Source: JAAUTT01 sp038213375
Lineage (GTDB): Bacteria > Bacteroidota > Bacteroidia > Bacteroidales > JAAUTT01
Direction: 5' to 3'
Assembly: GCA_038213375.1 (NCBI GenBank)
Contig: JBBQTB010000004.1
Location: 110,110-174,109, forward strand
Length of the DNA: 64,000 nucleotides
Shown here: piece by piece, positions 10,634 to 20,381 of the stretch
How positions within the stretch are numbered: position 1 is the stretch's first letter
How the letters are laid out: each line of letters begins with the position of its first letter
Position numbers and translations under genes: made by a program
Notes under the pieces: generated by a model
Seen by the model: the letters and a program-made list of their open reading frames with translations, nothing else
What the model was told of the DNA's origin: nothing
Database searches by the model: none

Positions 10634-12130
10634 TCAATCCTCAATTTCAACCAAAGGTTTGTCTTTATAAATATTGCGATTACGCACACTCCCTCCAAAC
10701 ATCAGGTTAAATCCCATTCGAAAATTGACGTTCCTGGCATAGGCAGGTATGGGGTATCCGGCCTTTACTTTATTATAATAGATGGGAATGCGGTCACTCA
10801 TTAAATACCAATGGAAGGGCCCTATTTTAAACGACAATCCTAACCCAAGATTATCATATACTCCGTCGGCAATCGTATAACTGAATGAGGTGCTAAAAGC
10901 TTCGCCGGGACTGAGATTTACCGATAAGGTGTACTGCGACCGAATAGCTTTGTCAAGCAATTGAAAACGTGTCAAAAACCCGACACCCACACCGCGAACA
11001 AGCTGCAAATGAGCGCCCACATAAAGTTTACCCGACAATGACGTCATATAAGATTCGTGATTCGTTTCAAACGAATATAATTTTTTTAATGAGTCAACCA
11101 GCGCTTTTGCCATCTTTCCGGAATCGGATAGTGACAATGGTAATCCGCGAAAATCATAATTGCCCGACGTGGAAAAATTGTTCAGATTGTTATTCCACTG
11201 GATAAACCCCAAATCAATAATACTAGCCGATATACTTAACATTTCTTCGGGTTTTAAAATAACCCCAATATCAAGTGCGGCACCCACATTTCTTCTGTTC
11301 ATAACAATTTTTCGGGTACCATTCCAACCACTAACACTTCCGGATTTTATACTATCGACATTTACCTTTCCATCCTTATCATATCCAATTGTTAAATTTG
11401 GGATAGACGTGTTGATATCCATTGCCACTGATGTTTTCCAAACATCCGGGCCGGTTTGAGGGAAAGCAATGCTTGACGATTTGCTGCTGATATTTGCTTT
11501 CCCAAAAAGCAACTTTCCTCGAATACCAAAAGTTAACCTCTCATTAATTTCATGAGAAATTCCTATGGCATACTCACGAAACCAAATAGCATTCAACCCA
11601 ATTCCATCAAAATTAAAAGAGTTATTTCCTGCCGTGGATTGATTGAAGTTAATGCCTAAATTTATTAAATCGTAGGGTATATTTCCTCTGGCTTCGACAC
11701 GGTCAGAGGCTGAAAAGGAAAAATAATTTTCATTGATACGAAACCCAAACGACAACCAGTCCAAACGACCATCCGAATAAATATAGTTATTTTTCTTCAG
11801 TTTCCCCAAAAAGTCAACTCTATCCTTATCACTTTGCAGCGGTCGATAATAAAGAGAGTCGGTAACAGGCTTATATAAGTAAACATCATTAAACCCAACT
11901 GCTGTATTACCGCCATTAATTTCTATGGAGGAAAGTCCCGGCAGCCCAACGTAGAATCCGCATTTGGGCTGTGTAGCAGGATTGAGCTGGTTCGATTGAG
12001 GAATCCGATCCATAAAATACATCGTATTATTTTGTTGAGCCTCAATGTGTACCAAAAACACCATCGCCAATAGCAATAATGAGGTAAATCGGGATATCCT
12101 AAATTTGATGTCGCTCATAGTCAGCAGCAT
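10634..12130 (-). CDS. DUF5723-type outer-membrane beta-barrel protein
   Basis: Protein of 498 aa with a signal peptide (about residues 10-32, ending VHIEAQ). The mature start YFMDRIPQSNQLNPATQPKC is typical of DUF5723 proteins, and repeated amphipathic beta strands follow (FRINENYFSFSASDRVE, AIGISHEINERLTFGIRGKLLFG). It is probably an outer-membrane barrel of the PorV/FadL-like group. A second in-frame ATG at codon 5 (12118) is an equally good start. It begins 6 nt after the stop of the upstream lipoprotein gene, so the pair is probably translated from one message. Role unknown. Confidence 0.75.
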   Translation of the reverse strand: MLLTMSDIKFRISRFTSLLLLAMVFLVHIEAQQNNTMYFMDRIPQSNQLNPATQPKCGFYVGLPGLSSIEINGGNTAVGFNDVYLYKPVTDSLYYRPLQSDKDRVDFLGKLKKNNYIYSDGRLDWLSFGFRINENYFSFSASDRVEARGNIPYDLINLGINFNQSTAGNNSFNFDGIGLNAIWFREYAIGISHEINERLTFGIRGKLLFGKANISSKSSSIAFPQTGPDVWKTSVAMDINTSIPNLTIGYDKDGKVNVDSIKSGSVSGWNGTRKIVMNRRNVGAALDIGVILKPEEMLSISASIIDLGFIQWNNNLNNFSTSGNYDFRGLPLSLSDSGKMAKALVDSLKKLYSFETNHESYMTSLSGKLYVGAHLQLVRGVGVGFLTRFQLLDKAIRSQYTLSVNLSPGEAFSTSFSYTIADGVYDNLGLGLSFKIGPFHWYLMSDRIPIYYNKVKAGYPIPAYARNVNFRMGFNLMFGGSVRNRNIYKDKPLVEIED

Positions 12131-12136
12131 TTTATA

Positions 12137-13786
12137 TTAAAATTGTTTTAATGATTTTATCTTCAACTCCGTTTGAAAACCCAATGAAACATCCAGCCGA
12201 TATTGAGAATAGAATTTCACAAATGTCTGCCCGTTATTAGCCGTATTAACAATAGCTCTTACCAATGCATGCTTCACTTTTTGGATCGGCTTTATTCTTG
12301 AGTTGTCAAAATTAATATCAATTGTATCCACTCCAGGTTTATTCACCAATCCATTCAAATCAATCTCTCCCGATTTTATAATAGGTTGTTGATTTGAAAG
12401 GAATAACGAATCTATTTTTACATATTTATCATCCGTTAAAATAACTTGTATTTTTAAATCGAAAGGCATGTAGTTTGAAAAAACACCATGTATTAAAAGT
12501 TTGTCTATCATACTAACATCTCTGATGATAGAATCAATTTTCAAGTTGAGTGTATCCCTGATTTCATATTTCCCGGCTTTCAAATACATGGGAAGTTCTA
12601 ATTCAAAATCAACACCAAGGTGGCTACTGTCAGTTACAAAATTTGTAACATTCGGTAATTTCCCTTTTGGATTTACAGTACAAACCATGTTATAAAATAA
12701 ATAAACCGGATTTGTAGCTATTGCTAAGTCTAATTTACTGTTTGTTTTATCAATTCGTATGGTATCAAAAGCTGACTTTCCAACTTGAACAGGATATTGA
12801 AAATCAAAAGTTTTGACTGATGGAGCTAATGCCAGATCAAAAAATGTTGTGGTATTTATATCACTTGTATTCACCTTATTTAATACAATTTGTAATGGAG
12901 TTCCGAATGAATTCTTAGAATACAACCTTATTCGCGGATCGGCAAATAACACATTGAGATTGCTGGTATTGCCAAAAATATTTAGTTTTAGAACATCGCT
13001 GATATTTAGCACTTCATATTTACCAAGATATCCAAAAAGTGATCGGAAAGCTATTTTTTTTAAGGACACATTAACAGTAACCTGACCAGATATAGCTTGT
13101 TTATTATTCACTAAGGCAATTTCAAAATTTATTGGTATGCGATTGGATACACCCCCAATTTTAGTTATAAGCTTATAGTCCTTGATGTCACTGGAAAGAG
13201 TGACGTTAAAAGTTCCATCTGCTTTATCAATGGGAACTAACTGACTAAATGACGTTCCATCTTTTGTGAGGGATGGAAGCATCACCTTAGCCATGCCTGT
13301 ATAATGAAATGTCGATTGTATCGTAAGCACTATATCTCCACTCTTAAAAAACAAGCTGTCAATCTCTTCACTATTGTTTACCTTGATATTATAAGTCTGA
13401 CTCTGTTTAAGAGAAATGGTATCACTACCCGGGATGATAACACTAAACAGGTTTTGGGCAAATGTTACAGGATAATTTTGGTCAGGAATGGAAATAAGAT
13501 TTGTCGCATTTTTTATCTCGGAAGGCAACAAAGAGTTACGGTAAGCCAGATACAATAAACCATCAGGATAGGCCTTAATTACACCACCTGAATCTCTCGA
13601 TTCAATAATATCTTTCAAACTAAGGGATCCGTAGACCAATGGTGCGCCAAGTTTTGGGTTCCAGTTTACACTTGATGATACCTTATTCATATCTATTCTA
13701 TCTTTTATGCATGATGAAAAAACTATCACTGCAAATGATAAAAAGATGATGTATATATTACGATTGGGAAAGTGTAAAAAATGCAT
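12137..13786 (-). CDS. hypothetical lipoprotein, beta-rich
   Basis: Protein of 549 aa with a lipoprotein signal peptide; SSCIKDR puts the lipidated Cys near residue 26. The rest is beta-rich with repeated D-S-[IL] stretches and no catalytic motif I recognise. The opening SSVNWNPKLGAPLVYGSLSLKDIIE recurs, as far as I know, in Bacteroidota cell-surface proteins next to DUF5723 genes. It lies 20 nt downstream of the large membrane-anchored gene and 6 nt upstream of the DUF5723 gene. These two surface proteins may function together; that is inference from spacing. Confidence 0.65.
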   Translation of the reverse strand: MHFLHFPNRNIYIIFLSFAVIVFSSCIKDRIDMNKVSSSVNWNPKLGAPLVYGSLSLKDIIESRDSGGVIKAYPDGLLYLAYRNSLLPSEIKNATNLISIPDQNYPVTFAQNLFSVIIPGSDTISLKQSQTYNIKVNNSEEIDSLFFKSGDIVLTIQSTFHYTGMAKVMLPSLTKDGTSFSQLVPIDKADGTFNVTLSSDIKDYKLITKIGGVSNRIPINFEIALVNNKQAISGQVTVNVSLKKIAFRSLFGYLGKYEVLNISDVLKLNIFGNTSNLNVLFADPRIRLYSKNSFGTPLQIVLNKVNTSDINTTTFFDLALAPSVKTFDFQYPVQVGKSAFDTIRIDKTNSKLDLAIATNPVYLFYNMVCTVNPKGKLPNVTNFVTDSSHLGVDFELELPMYLKAGKYEIRDTLNLKIDSIIRDVSMIDKLLIHGVFSNYMPFDLKIQVILTDDKYVKIDSLFLSNQQPIIKSGEIDLNGLVNKPGVDTIDINFDNSRIKPIQKVKHALVRAIVNTANNGQTFVKFYSQYRLDVSLGFQTELKIKSLKQF

Positions 13787-13806
13787 CGTTACGAAATTAA
13801 ATTTGT

Positions 13807-16617
13807 CTATTGTACGGAATAACTGTACAAAAAGTTATTGTCGCTTCCCACAATTAAATTAAGCCTATTTTCCGTATTGTTCAAAAGCTTAATCGAAAAT
13901 TGTGTGGTACCTCTTAATGGAAAACCCTTTTCAATTTTACCATCTAATTTATAAAGATAAATCTTTTCATCTTCGTTGGTAACAATTCCAACTTCAAATT
14001 TGTTGGTTGCAAACTCATAAAATATTGGGCGAAATGAAATTGGTTTTTGCGTAGTGATGGTTGTCAACAACTTATTGTTTTGAGAAATTATTTTTAACTG
14101 ATTGCCCGACGTAAAAATAAATTCTTTTACTCCGTCGGCATTAATATCATAAACATCAAAGTAATGATTTGAAGGAAACTTTCCAAAATCAATCATTTTA
14201 TCAGTACCATCCAATCCAATAAGATATACCTTCCCTTCCATATCAGTGAGAGCAAAGCAGGCTTCCTTAAGGGATTTTGAATTAATAAGGGCTACTTTAC
14301 AATTTACCGACACTTTAAATTTGGTTTTGGGATTAAGCAAAATATTCCCTTTTCGGTCAACTACATATAATTTGTTTTTGTCGGTAAAAGTCAAAAAATC
14401 TTTTCCTTCAATTCGAAAATGCTGCATTTGTTGTTTAACCTCACTTTCAGTTTTTCCAAAATTCCATCCGTTAATTGGTTTGCCATCTTTATCAAGAGCC
14501 ATCATACTATGGTCGTTGTAAGCAATAAAGAAGCGATAGTTTCGGTCGTTTTCGTAGTCAAAAACTGCAACACCATTGGTTGCCAAAGCCGGTAAAGTGA
14601 CAGGATATTTTTCAACAAATTTACCCTTCCGGTCAATAAGTATCAATTGCTTACCAGTATTGAAAAGCAGCTGGAATTTTCCATTCTTATAATAATCAAT
14701 TAATACGACATCACTGATAATATGGTCACTAATCTTAACTTTCCATAAAACTTTACCAGATTTATCCATCAGATAGATTTGGTTTTTATCGTCCTGAACA
14801 AATATTTCTAACTCGCTTCCATTTTTAAGAAAAACAGGCTTAATAACTGGCTTCCCTTCAAGTGGGATTTCAACCATATTGCCACTTACAGGTCGATTTG
14901 AAACCTTAATTTTTTCAGGCTTATCCATTTGCAAACCTGAGCTTTGTGGTGAATACCTGACAAATATATTATTATAAATCAATCCGTTATTAGAAATATT
15001 AAATTGATAAACAAAGGTATTAAATCTGTTGAAATGGGCTTGCTGCTGATCCAGCACATCAATAATATCCTTTTTAAGAAAATTACCATAAAAACTGCCT
15101 GAAAGTGCTGGTTTGTTATAAAAGAAAAAATTGGTTTGCGTAGAAAAATACTCGGAGAAGTTTATAAAATCAGGATCGGATCCCAATGTATTATTTTCTG
15201 TAACAGCATTCGCAAATTTATTCAATGCGCCTACATTATTGCCAAATATCAAGTAGTTATCCACAACAGTACAAACTTTATTATCGCCCAACGAAAACAT
15301 ATTACCAAAAACCAATGCAGGAATATTTCCAAACGGCAATGAATAGATTTTCCTGACAACATCGTTATTCTTATAATTTGTTAATAACGAGGCCGGTTTT
15401 ATTCCGGTTTTATTGCCATACTCGGTAATAAAATCATAAAGCATTTTGTGAGCCTCATCGTTACCCTTTGTCTGCATTACAGTAAAGGACTGGTTGGTTA
15501 TTGAATCCAGCGTCTCTCCTAAAAAGACAGTGCCAATCTCATGTTCAAAAACTGAATGCAGGTTACCGATCAGATCAATGTTAAAATCAGTTTTTAATGC
15601 CTGAAGTTTAGCTCTATAATTTTGAATATCACCATCCACCTCCTGAAAAAGCTCGAAATCTTTAATATATTGGTCGAAATCGCTAATCCCCAAAGCAGCG
15701 AATGTGTTGGTAGCCGTTGGTATTTTATTGAAAATGTCAAGTTTTACGGGTTTTTGATTCTTAAAAAGTGACTCTATACTTGGATTAGAGGAATTCGCGA
15801 ATGAAAAGCCATTAAAAATTAATGTACCCGGCTTGGGATTGAAGTCAAGTTCAATCCATTTGCCAAAATTCTTTGCAAAATCGATACTTTTTCGATATTT
15901 CGAATGAATTAGTTTCATTCCCAATTTAGGAAACTGGTCAAAATTAAAGTAGATATTCATCAATGAATTTTTACCAGCTGTTTTCATCGTTTCACTCAAC
16001 TCGATGTTATTGATAATTAATTCGGTTGAGTTAAGCTGACGAACAGCATCTTCCAGTAAAATTGCCGATTGGCAGATCATTACTATTCCATTACAATGAG
16101 CATAAGAAAAGTTGGTGTATTTGTGTTCTGGAAATGTAATATCATGAATTTCTGCCTGTTCGTAATTTCGCGTAACATGTTCAAACATTATCCCTTTATA
16201 TTCAAGAATCTGTTTATTTAACTGCCTGAAATCTTTATCGGAAATAAGCCTGAAATAATAAATCAGTTGTATATCATCTTTCCCTGTGGGATGCCCTGAT
16301 ATAAGAACCATTTGTTTTTGAGATAAAAGCCTGTTAAGAGGTCCGTTGGATTTTCTTAGAGAATCCAAAAGGTCCACCTGTACTTTTAGTTTATTAAACA
16401 ACGGGAAGTTGGAAATCTCTTTCCACAATGGATTTCCAGCAATAAGATTATCGTGGAATTCATCATAATTTTTAATTTCGATCATCACTGCAGCATCCAA
16501 AGGTACTGCACGATAAAGAGTTTCGGCAATAGGCTCGTGCTCTCTTATAAAATAAAAAACTGTAATAGAAATAACAATGATGGCTATAAATATTCCAAAA
16601 ATTATTCGTTTTGTCAT
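13807..16617 (-). CDS. membrane-anchored protein with C-terminal beta-propeller-like repeats
   Basis: Protein of 936 aa from ATG 16617. One N-terminal membrane anchor (IIFGIFIAIIVISITVFYFI) is followed by a DUF3352-like region (YRAVPLDAAVMIEIKNYDEF). The C-terminal third (about residues 610-936) has repeated blade-like units such as NQIYLMDKSGKVLWK and KQLILIDRKGKFVEKYP, resembling PQQ/WD40-type propellers. The frame stays open to 16758, but that extension reads through a hairpin (16650-16701) and lacks a signal-like start, so 16617 is preferred. It heads a minus-strand run with the downstream lipoprotein and DUF5723 genes. Function unknown. Confidence 0.7.
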   Translation of the reverse strand: MTKRIIFGIFIAIIVISITVFYFIREHEPIAETLYRAVPLDAAVMIEIKNYDEFHDNLIAGNPLWKEISNFPLFNKLKVQVDLLDSLRKSNGPLNRLLSQKQMVLISGHPTGKDDIQLIYYFRLISDKDFRQLNKQILEYKGIMFEHVTRNYEQAEIHDITFPEHKYTNFSYAHCNGIVMICQSAILLEDAVRQLNSTELIINNIELSETMKTAGKNSLMNIYFNFDQFPKLGMKLIHSKYRKSIDFAKNFGKWIELDFNPKPGTLIFNGFSFANSSNPSIESLFKNQKPVKLDIFNKIPTATNTFAALGISDFDQYIKDFELFQEVDGDIQNYRAKLQALKTDFNIDLIGNLHSVFEHEIGTVFLGETLDSITNQSFTVMQTKGNDEAHKMLYDFITEYGNKTGIKPASLLTNYKNNDVVRKIYSLPFGNIPALVFGNMFSLGDNKVCTVVDNYLIFGNNVGALNKFANAVTENNTLGSDPDFINFSEYFSTQTNFFFYNKPALSGSFYGNFLKKDIIDVLDQQQAHFNRFNTFVYQFNISNNGLIYNNIFVRYSPQSSGLQMDKPEKIKVSNRPVSGNMVEIPLEGKPVIKPVFLKNGSELEIFVQDDKNQIYLMDKSGKVLWKVKISDHIISDVVLIDYYKNGKFQLLFNTGKQLILIDRKGKFVEKYPVTLPALATNGVAVFDYENDRNYRFFIAYNDHSMMALDKDGKPINGWNFGKTESEVKQQMQHFRIEGKDFLTFTDKNKLYVVDRKGNILLNPKTKFKVSVNCKVALINSKSLKEACFALTDMEGKVYLIGLDGTDKMIDFGKFPSNHYFDVYDINADGVKEFIFTSGNQLKIISQNNKLLTTITTQKPISFRPIFYEFATNKFEVGIVTNEDEKIYLYKLDGKIEKGFPLRGTTQFSIKLLNNTENRLNLIVGSDNNFLYSYSVQ

Positions 16618-16637
16618 AAAAATTGTGTCACTTTTTA

Positions 16638-16715
16638 TTACCTCTAAATCCCCTAAAAGGAAATTTTGTACTTTTTGAATTTCTGTGTTTTCCTTTTGGG
16701 GGTAAGGAGGAAAAA
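16638..16715. repeat. imperfect hairpin of the CCCCTAAAAGGAAA type
   Basis: CCCCTAAAAGGAAA (16650-16663) faces TTTCCTTTTGGGG (16689-16701). The flanks TTACCTCTAAAT and GTAAGGAGG extend the match weakly. It lies in the leader of the 936-aa gene, just upstream of its start. Hairpins of this kind are scattered between genes in many Bacteroidota. Confidence 0.5.
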
Positions 16716-16864
16716 ACACTGAATATTCAGAAAAATTAATTTTTCGAAGTATCTTCAAAATTAGAAAATTAAATCTATTGCATTAGAAATAGTTATCAAC
16801 AAAATTGTCATTTATCGATAAGTATGCCAGGTGTTTTATAATTTAGCCGGATATTGATACCCAA

Positions 16865-17536
16865 ATGGATAAAATTGAACCAAAAATTCACGACAGCTGG
16901 AAGGAAGTTTTGAAAGACGAATTTCAAAAACCTTATTTTTCGGATTTAAAGAAATTTTTAGTTGATCAAAGAGCAAAAAATATCATCTATCCTCCTGGAA
17001 ATTTGATTTTTAATGCTTTCGACAAAACTCCTTTCAACCAGGTGAAAGTGGTTATTCTGGGTCAAGATCCATATCATGGTTCCGGGCAAGCGCATGGCTT
17101 ATGCTTTTCAGTACCTAAGGGAATTACTCCACCACCTTCGCTGATGAATATTTTTAAAGAAATAAAACAAGATATTGGTTCGGATATACCTGGCAATGGA
17201 AATCTTGAAAGATGGGCGGAACAGGGTGTGCTATTGCTCAATGCAACGCTGACTGTGATGGCAAATCAGCCCCTTTCACATCAAAATAGAGGATGGGAAA
17301 CATTTACCGATCGGGTGATCGAATTATTGTCTCTACAAAAAAAAGGGTTGGTTTTTTTACTATGGGGACGAAATGCCAAAGCCAAAGAACCGCTGATTGA
17401 CAACTCAAAACATTTCATACTAAAAGCAGCACATCCATCGCCTTTCTCAGCTTACAGCGGTTTTTTCGGATGTAAGCACTTTTCAAAAACAAATGAACTA
17501 TTACAACAACAATCCATCACACCCATTGATTGGTAA
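16865..17536 (+). CDS. ung: uracil-DNA glycosylase
   Basis: Family 1 uracil-DNA glycosylase of 223 aa that removes uracil from DNA at the start of base-excision repair. The water-activating motif GQDPYH is at residues 66-71 (catalytic Asp68). The uracil-binding segment LLLNATLTV lies near 123-131, and the DNA-intercalation loop HPSPFSAYSGF starts at His190. Length matches the family. It is read divergently from the upstream membrane-anchored gene and converges with the nickel transporter operon. There is no operon partner. Confidence 0.98.
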   Translation: MDKIEPKIHDSWKEVLKDEFQKPYFSDLKKFLVDQRAKNIIYPPGNLIFNAFDKTPFNQVKVVILGQDPYHGSGQAHGLCFSVPKGITPPPSLMNIFKEIKQDIGSDIPGNGNLERWAEQGVLLLNATLTVMANQPLSHQNRGWETFTDRVIELLSLQKKGLVFLLWGRNAKAKEPLIDNSKHFILKAAHPSPFSAYSGFFGCKHFSKTNELLQQQSITPIDW

Positions 17537-17612
17537 TGATTTATTAGATTTTTTACCCCATTCCCTGAAGGGAGAAAGCTGAAAATCAACCGGTTCCCTT
17601 TAGTGATTCAGG

Positions 17613-18422
17613 CTAGTGCTTATGAAATAAAAAGTTTGTTGGAAGGTGCTTATGACTAGTATTCCCATGACGATGTAAATGTTCTTGAATCAGATTCATT
17701 TTTACAAGAAAGTCAGCATCTGAAAGAATATCTTCAGCACTTCCAATTCTTTCAACATGATGCTGTTCGGATAACACGGCCACACGCGATTGCAAATGAT
17801 CAACCAATTCGAGGTGATGAGTTGCAATTATGATCGTTTTTCCAGCTTCGTTCAATTGAAAAATCAATTCAATTAAAAAAGATCTATTTTTTGGATCCAG
17901 ACCGCTCATGGGTTCGTCAAACAATAATACTTCAGGATTCATAGTAAGTATTGATCCAATAGCTACCCTTTTTTTTTCACCGCCTGAAAGCATATAAGTA
18001 GGGCGATCCCTAAGGTTATTTATAGCAAGCATTTTCATTACTGCCTCAGCTCGTTCAAGGGCTATATCATTGCTTTTGCCCATTTGTAAAGGGGCAAAAA
18101 TCAATTCATCTAAAACGGTTGGGCAAAACAATTGATTGTCGGAATTCTGAAAAACATATCCAACGCTTTCTCTAAAATAACTGTTAAATGATTGAAGTTT
18201 CAACGAGCTTTCAGTGATCAGATCTTCCTTATAAAATATTTTACCACTATCTTGAAACAAAAGACCACTAATCAGATGCAAAAGTGTTGATTTTCCGCTT
18301 CCGTTCGACCCAATAACCGAAAATATCTCGCCTTGCTTAACTGAAAAACTTACATCAGAAACGGCACAATGCTTCTGTGCATAATTGTAACTTATATTTT
18401 CTAATCGAATAATATCTTCCAT
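17613..18422 (-). CDS. nikO: nickel ECF transporter ATPase (NikO/CbiO)
   Basis: ABC ATPase of 269 aa that powers nickel uptake by an energy-coupling-factor transporter. Walker A GSNGSGKST (38-46), signature LSGGE (145-149), Walker B LLFDE (166-170) and H-loop His202 are all present, so it should be active. The last 45 residues are His-rich (HLHRHGNTSHKHLP, then HKH), which fits metal handling. It starts 4 nt after the stop of the transmembrane subunit gene and is last in the nikR-M-N-Q-O operon. Nickel rather than cobalt is inferred from nikR at the head of the operon. Confidence 0.92.
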   Translation of the reverse strand: MEDIIRLENISYNYAQKHCAVSDVSFSVKQGEIFSVIGSNGSGKSTLLHLISGLLFQDSGKIFYKEDLITESSLKLQSFNSYFRESVGYVFQNSDNQLFCPTVLDELIFAPLQMGKSNDIALERAEAVMKMLAINNLRDRPTYMLSGGEKKRVAIGSILTMNPEVLLFDEPMSGLDPKNRSFLIELIFQLNEAGKTIIIATHHLELVDHLQSRVAVLSEQHHVERIGSAEDILSDADFLVKMNLIQEHLHRHGNTSHKHLPTNFLFHKH

Positions 18423-18426
18423 ACAT

Positions 18427-19353
18427 TTATATAAAATAGCTCAATACTCCCATGCTTAGAAAGAATAGTAAAAAAGTAACATCCTTCCAATTTATTTTAT
18501 TTGAGTAAATTACATTAATTGATCCGGAATATCCCCTGGCAATCATGGCTCTATAAACTTCCTCATATTTAATCCACGATTTTCTAAAAATATGGGTTAT
18601 CCGACCTGCTATTATTCGGTTATTCTCTGAATTTTTAGTGTTTTTCCACCACCGCGACTTCAATGCAAAATAAGTATCTCCGGTAGTTTGCGATAAAATA
18701 AATATAAATTTATAGGTAAGGGTTATCACTAATAAGAACATGTGCGGAACCCGAAATATCCTCAACGACTTTATAATTTCATTGAATGGCGTAGTATAAA
18801 TTATCAACATAGTTAAGGTTAAAGAGTTGGCAACTTTCAAATAAAACCTTGCAACTACCCAACTTCCCTCCCTTGTTATGCCAATAGTTGCAGGAAGATG
18901 ATAAATCCAAAATGAATGATCCGTTTTTAATTGAATAATATTAAGAATAATTTTCCCGTCGGTAACTATGTTTGAGGATGCCGGAGCGATTACTAAAAAT
19001 CCAAAAAAGAAACTTAAAGCAAACACTTTTTTATACACATCGGCCAAATTTACTTGTGAAAGGATAAATAAAGCAAATAAAACAGCAGTTATAAAAAGTT
19101 GTGAATGAATCTGCTTGTTTAGGCTGATGATAAGAATAAAAAAAATTAAAAAAATCATTTTTATCCGTGCATCAATTTGTTGTAATAATCCATTTTTTGA
19201 TGATGTATCATTCTGAATATAAACGGTTTTTATAAAGTTGGCAATGGATGATAAGGTATGATCAATAAATGATAAGGTATGTTTCTTCTTATCCAGAGAT
19301 TTTTTTGAATGAATTTCATTTGTAAGTAAAAACGAGGGTAATTCGTTACTCAT
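18427..19353 (-). CDS. nikQ: nickel ECF transporter transmembrane subunit (NikQ/CbiQ)
   Basis: Integral membrane T-component of 308 aa. After a charged N-terminus it has hydrophobic segments near residues 68-105, 110-130, 195-225 and at the C-terminus. The coupling-helix motif of CbiQ proteins is seen as YRAMIARGYSG, matching the family A-R-G signature that contacts the ATPase. It overlaps the preceding small-subunit gene by 8 nt and is followed after 4 nt by the ATPase, so coupled translation is likely. The N-terminal 60 residues are less conserved in composition than the core. Confidence 0.9.
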   Translation of the reverse strand: MSNELPSFLLTNEIHSKKSLDKKKHTLSFIDHTLSSIANFIKTVYIQNDTSSKNGLLQQIDARIKMIFLIFFILIISLNKQIHSQLFITAVLFALFILSQVNLADVYKKVFALSFFFGFLVIAPASSNIVTDGKIILNIIQLKTDHSFWIYHLPATIGITREGSWVVARFYLKVANSLTLTMLIIYTTPFNEIIKSLRIFRVPHMFLLVITLTYKFIFILSQTTGDTYFALKSRWWKNTKNSENNRIIAGRITHIFRKSWIKYEEVYRAMIARGYSGSINVIYSNKINWKDVTFLLFFLSMGVLSYFI

Positions 19354-19678
19354 TTTGTTGATAAATATTAAATAACCACCACGTTACAAGAGAGATGATA
19401 CCTATACCTACAAAACCTGACAAAATGTAAAACAGAGAACCCTTAAATAACGATGTGTTTTCTTTTTCAATACTGTAATCAGGCATCGGGGCTTTCCATA
19501 AATCTACATTTTTTTTCATTCCTTTAGGTATGTACCCGAGTTCTTTTTTTACTTTTCTTGTAGACCATTCGCCCCAACCACCTTCAGCATTAAACCATTT
19601 GGGCAGTAAGATACCAAGTGGTGACAAGAGAGCTAATACCAACAAACTTAATCCTATTTTTTTTGTGAATTTGTTCAT
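19346..19678 (-). CDS. PDGLE/CbiN-like small transporter subunit
   Basis: Small membrane protein of 110 aa with two membrane segments (about 8-27 and 80-104) enclosing an extracytoplasmic loop with WFNAEGGWGEWS. Size, the LLSPLGILLP opening and its place between the M and Q subunit genes fit the NikN/NikL (PDGLE-domain) component that supports metal delivery to the substrate-binding subunit. Its end overlaps the start of the Q-subunit gene by 8 nt, and it starts 4 nt after the M-subunit stop. Exact family (CbiN, NikN or NikL) cannot be settled by eye. Confidence 0.8.
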   Translation of the reverse strand: MNKFTKKIGLSLLVLALLSPLGILLPKWFNAEGGWGEWSTRKVKKELGYIPKGMKKNVDLWKAPMPDYSIEKENTSLFKGSLFYILSGFVGIGIISLVTWWLFNIYQQNE

Positions 19679-19682
19679 TGCA

Positions 19683-20357
19683 CTATTTTAGAACCTCTAT
19701 TACCTCTTTATTTGATTGATAAAAATACCTGAATATTAATGCTGTGATAAATCCTTCAACAATACCAAAAAATAACAGATGTTCCAAAGTCATTGCCGGA
19801 ATTGCTATTTTAAGTGGATAAGGTGCATAAAGTGGGATTCCATTCGATGTTGATGCCACAATAGGTTGTATTCCAACTTCAAAGGCAGTTATTAAAGCTG
19901 CAAAGCATAAACTTGCATATCCTGCAAAAAAGGCTGCAATACTCATCCGTTTCAATTCGACAGAATGATTATTAATAAGTTTAAAAACACCATAAGCAAC
20001 AAAAGGCATTGCGATAGCCATATTAAAGCAATTAGCCCCAATGGCAGTAATTCCACCGTCACCAAAAATAAATGCTTGTAATATTACAGCAACTGACACA
20101 GAAACAATTGCAATCCAGGGACCAAATAGTAAGGCAATCAGCGCAGAACCAACTGCATGTCCGGAAGTACCTCCCGGAATTGGAATATTAAACATCATGA
20201 TAAGGAATGAAAAAGCTGCTGACATTCCCAAAAAAGGGATCATTTTTGTAGTAAGTTTATTTTTAACCTTTTTAATTGCCTTACTAACTATTGCAATAAA
20301 CACAACATATAATGGCACGTAGGTTTGAGGACTTAAATATCCATCGGGGATATGCAT
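19683..20357 (-). CDS. nikM: nickel ECF transporter substrate-binding subunit (NikM/CbiM)
   Basis: Membrane S-component of 224 aa. The mature N-terminus MHIPDGYLSPQT contains His2, which in NikM/CbiM structures coordinates the metal together with the amino terminus. That fixes the start at ATG 20357. Six to seven hydrophobic segments follow, with the conserved PIPGGTSGHAVG loop (about residues 59-70). It is the first transporter gene, 24 nt downstream of nikR. Substrate is taken as Ni2+ because of nikR; CbiM homologues for Co2+ look very similar. Confidence 0.92.
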   Translation of the reverse strand: MHIPDGYLSPQTYVPLYVVFIAIVSKAIKKVKNKLTTKMIPFLGMSAAFSFLIMMFNIPIPGGTSGHAVGSALIALLFGPWIAIVSVSVAVILQAFIFGDGGITAIGANCFNMAIAMPFVAYGVFKLINNHSVELKRMSIAAFFAGYASLCFAALITAFEVGIQPIVASTSNGIPLYAPYPLKIAIPAMTLEHLLFFGIVEGFITALIFRYFYQSNKEVIEVLK

Positions 20358-20381
20358 CTTGTTTGAAAGTTATAAAAATTA

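Noticed and set aside
16618..16758. N-terminal extension of the 936-aa protein by 47 codons
   Set aside because: It reads through an imperfect hairpin and removes the signal-anchor from the N-terminus.
17613..20357. ECF operon read as a cobalt (cbiMNQO) transporter
   Set aside because: No cobalamin synthesis gene is present, whereas nikR with conserved nickel ligands and a NikR-like operator heads the operon.
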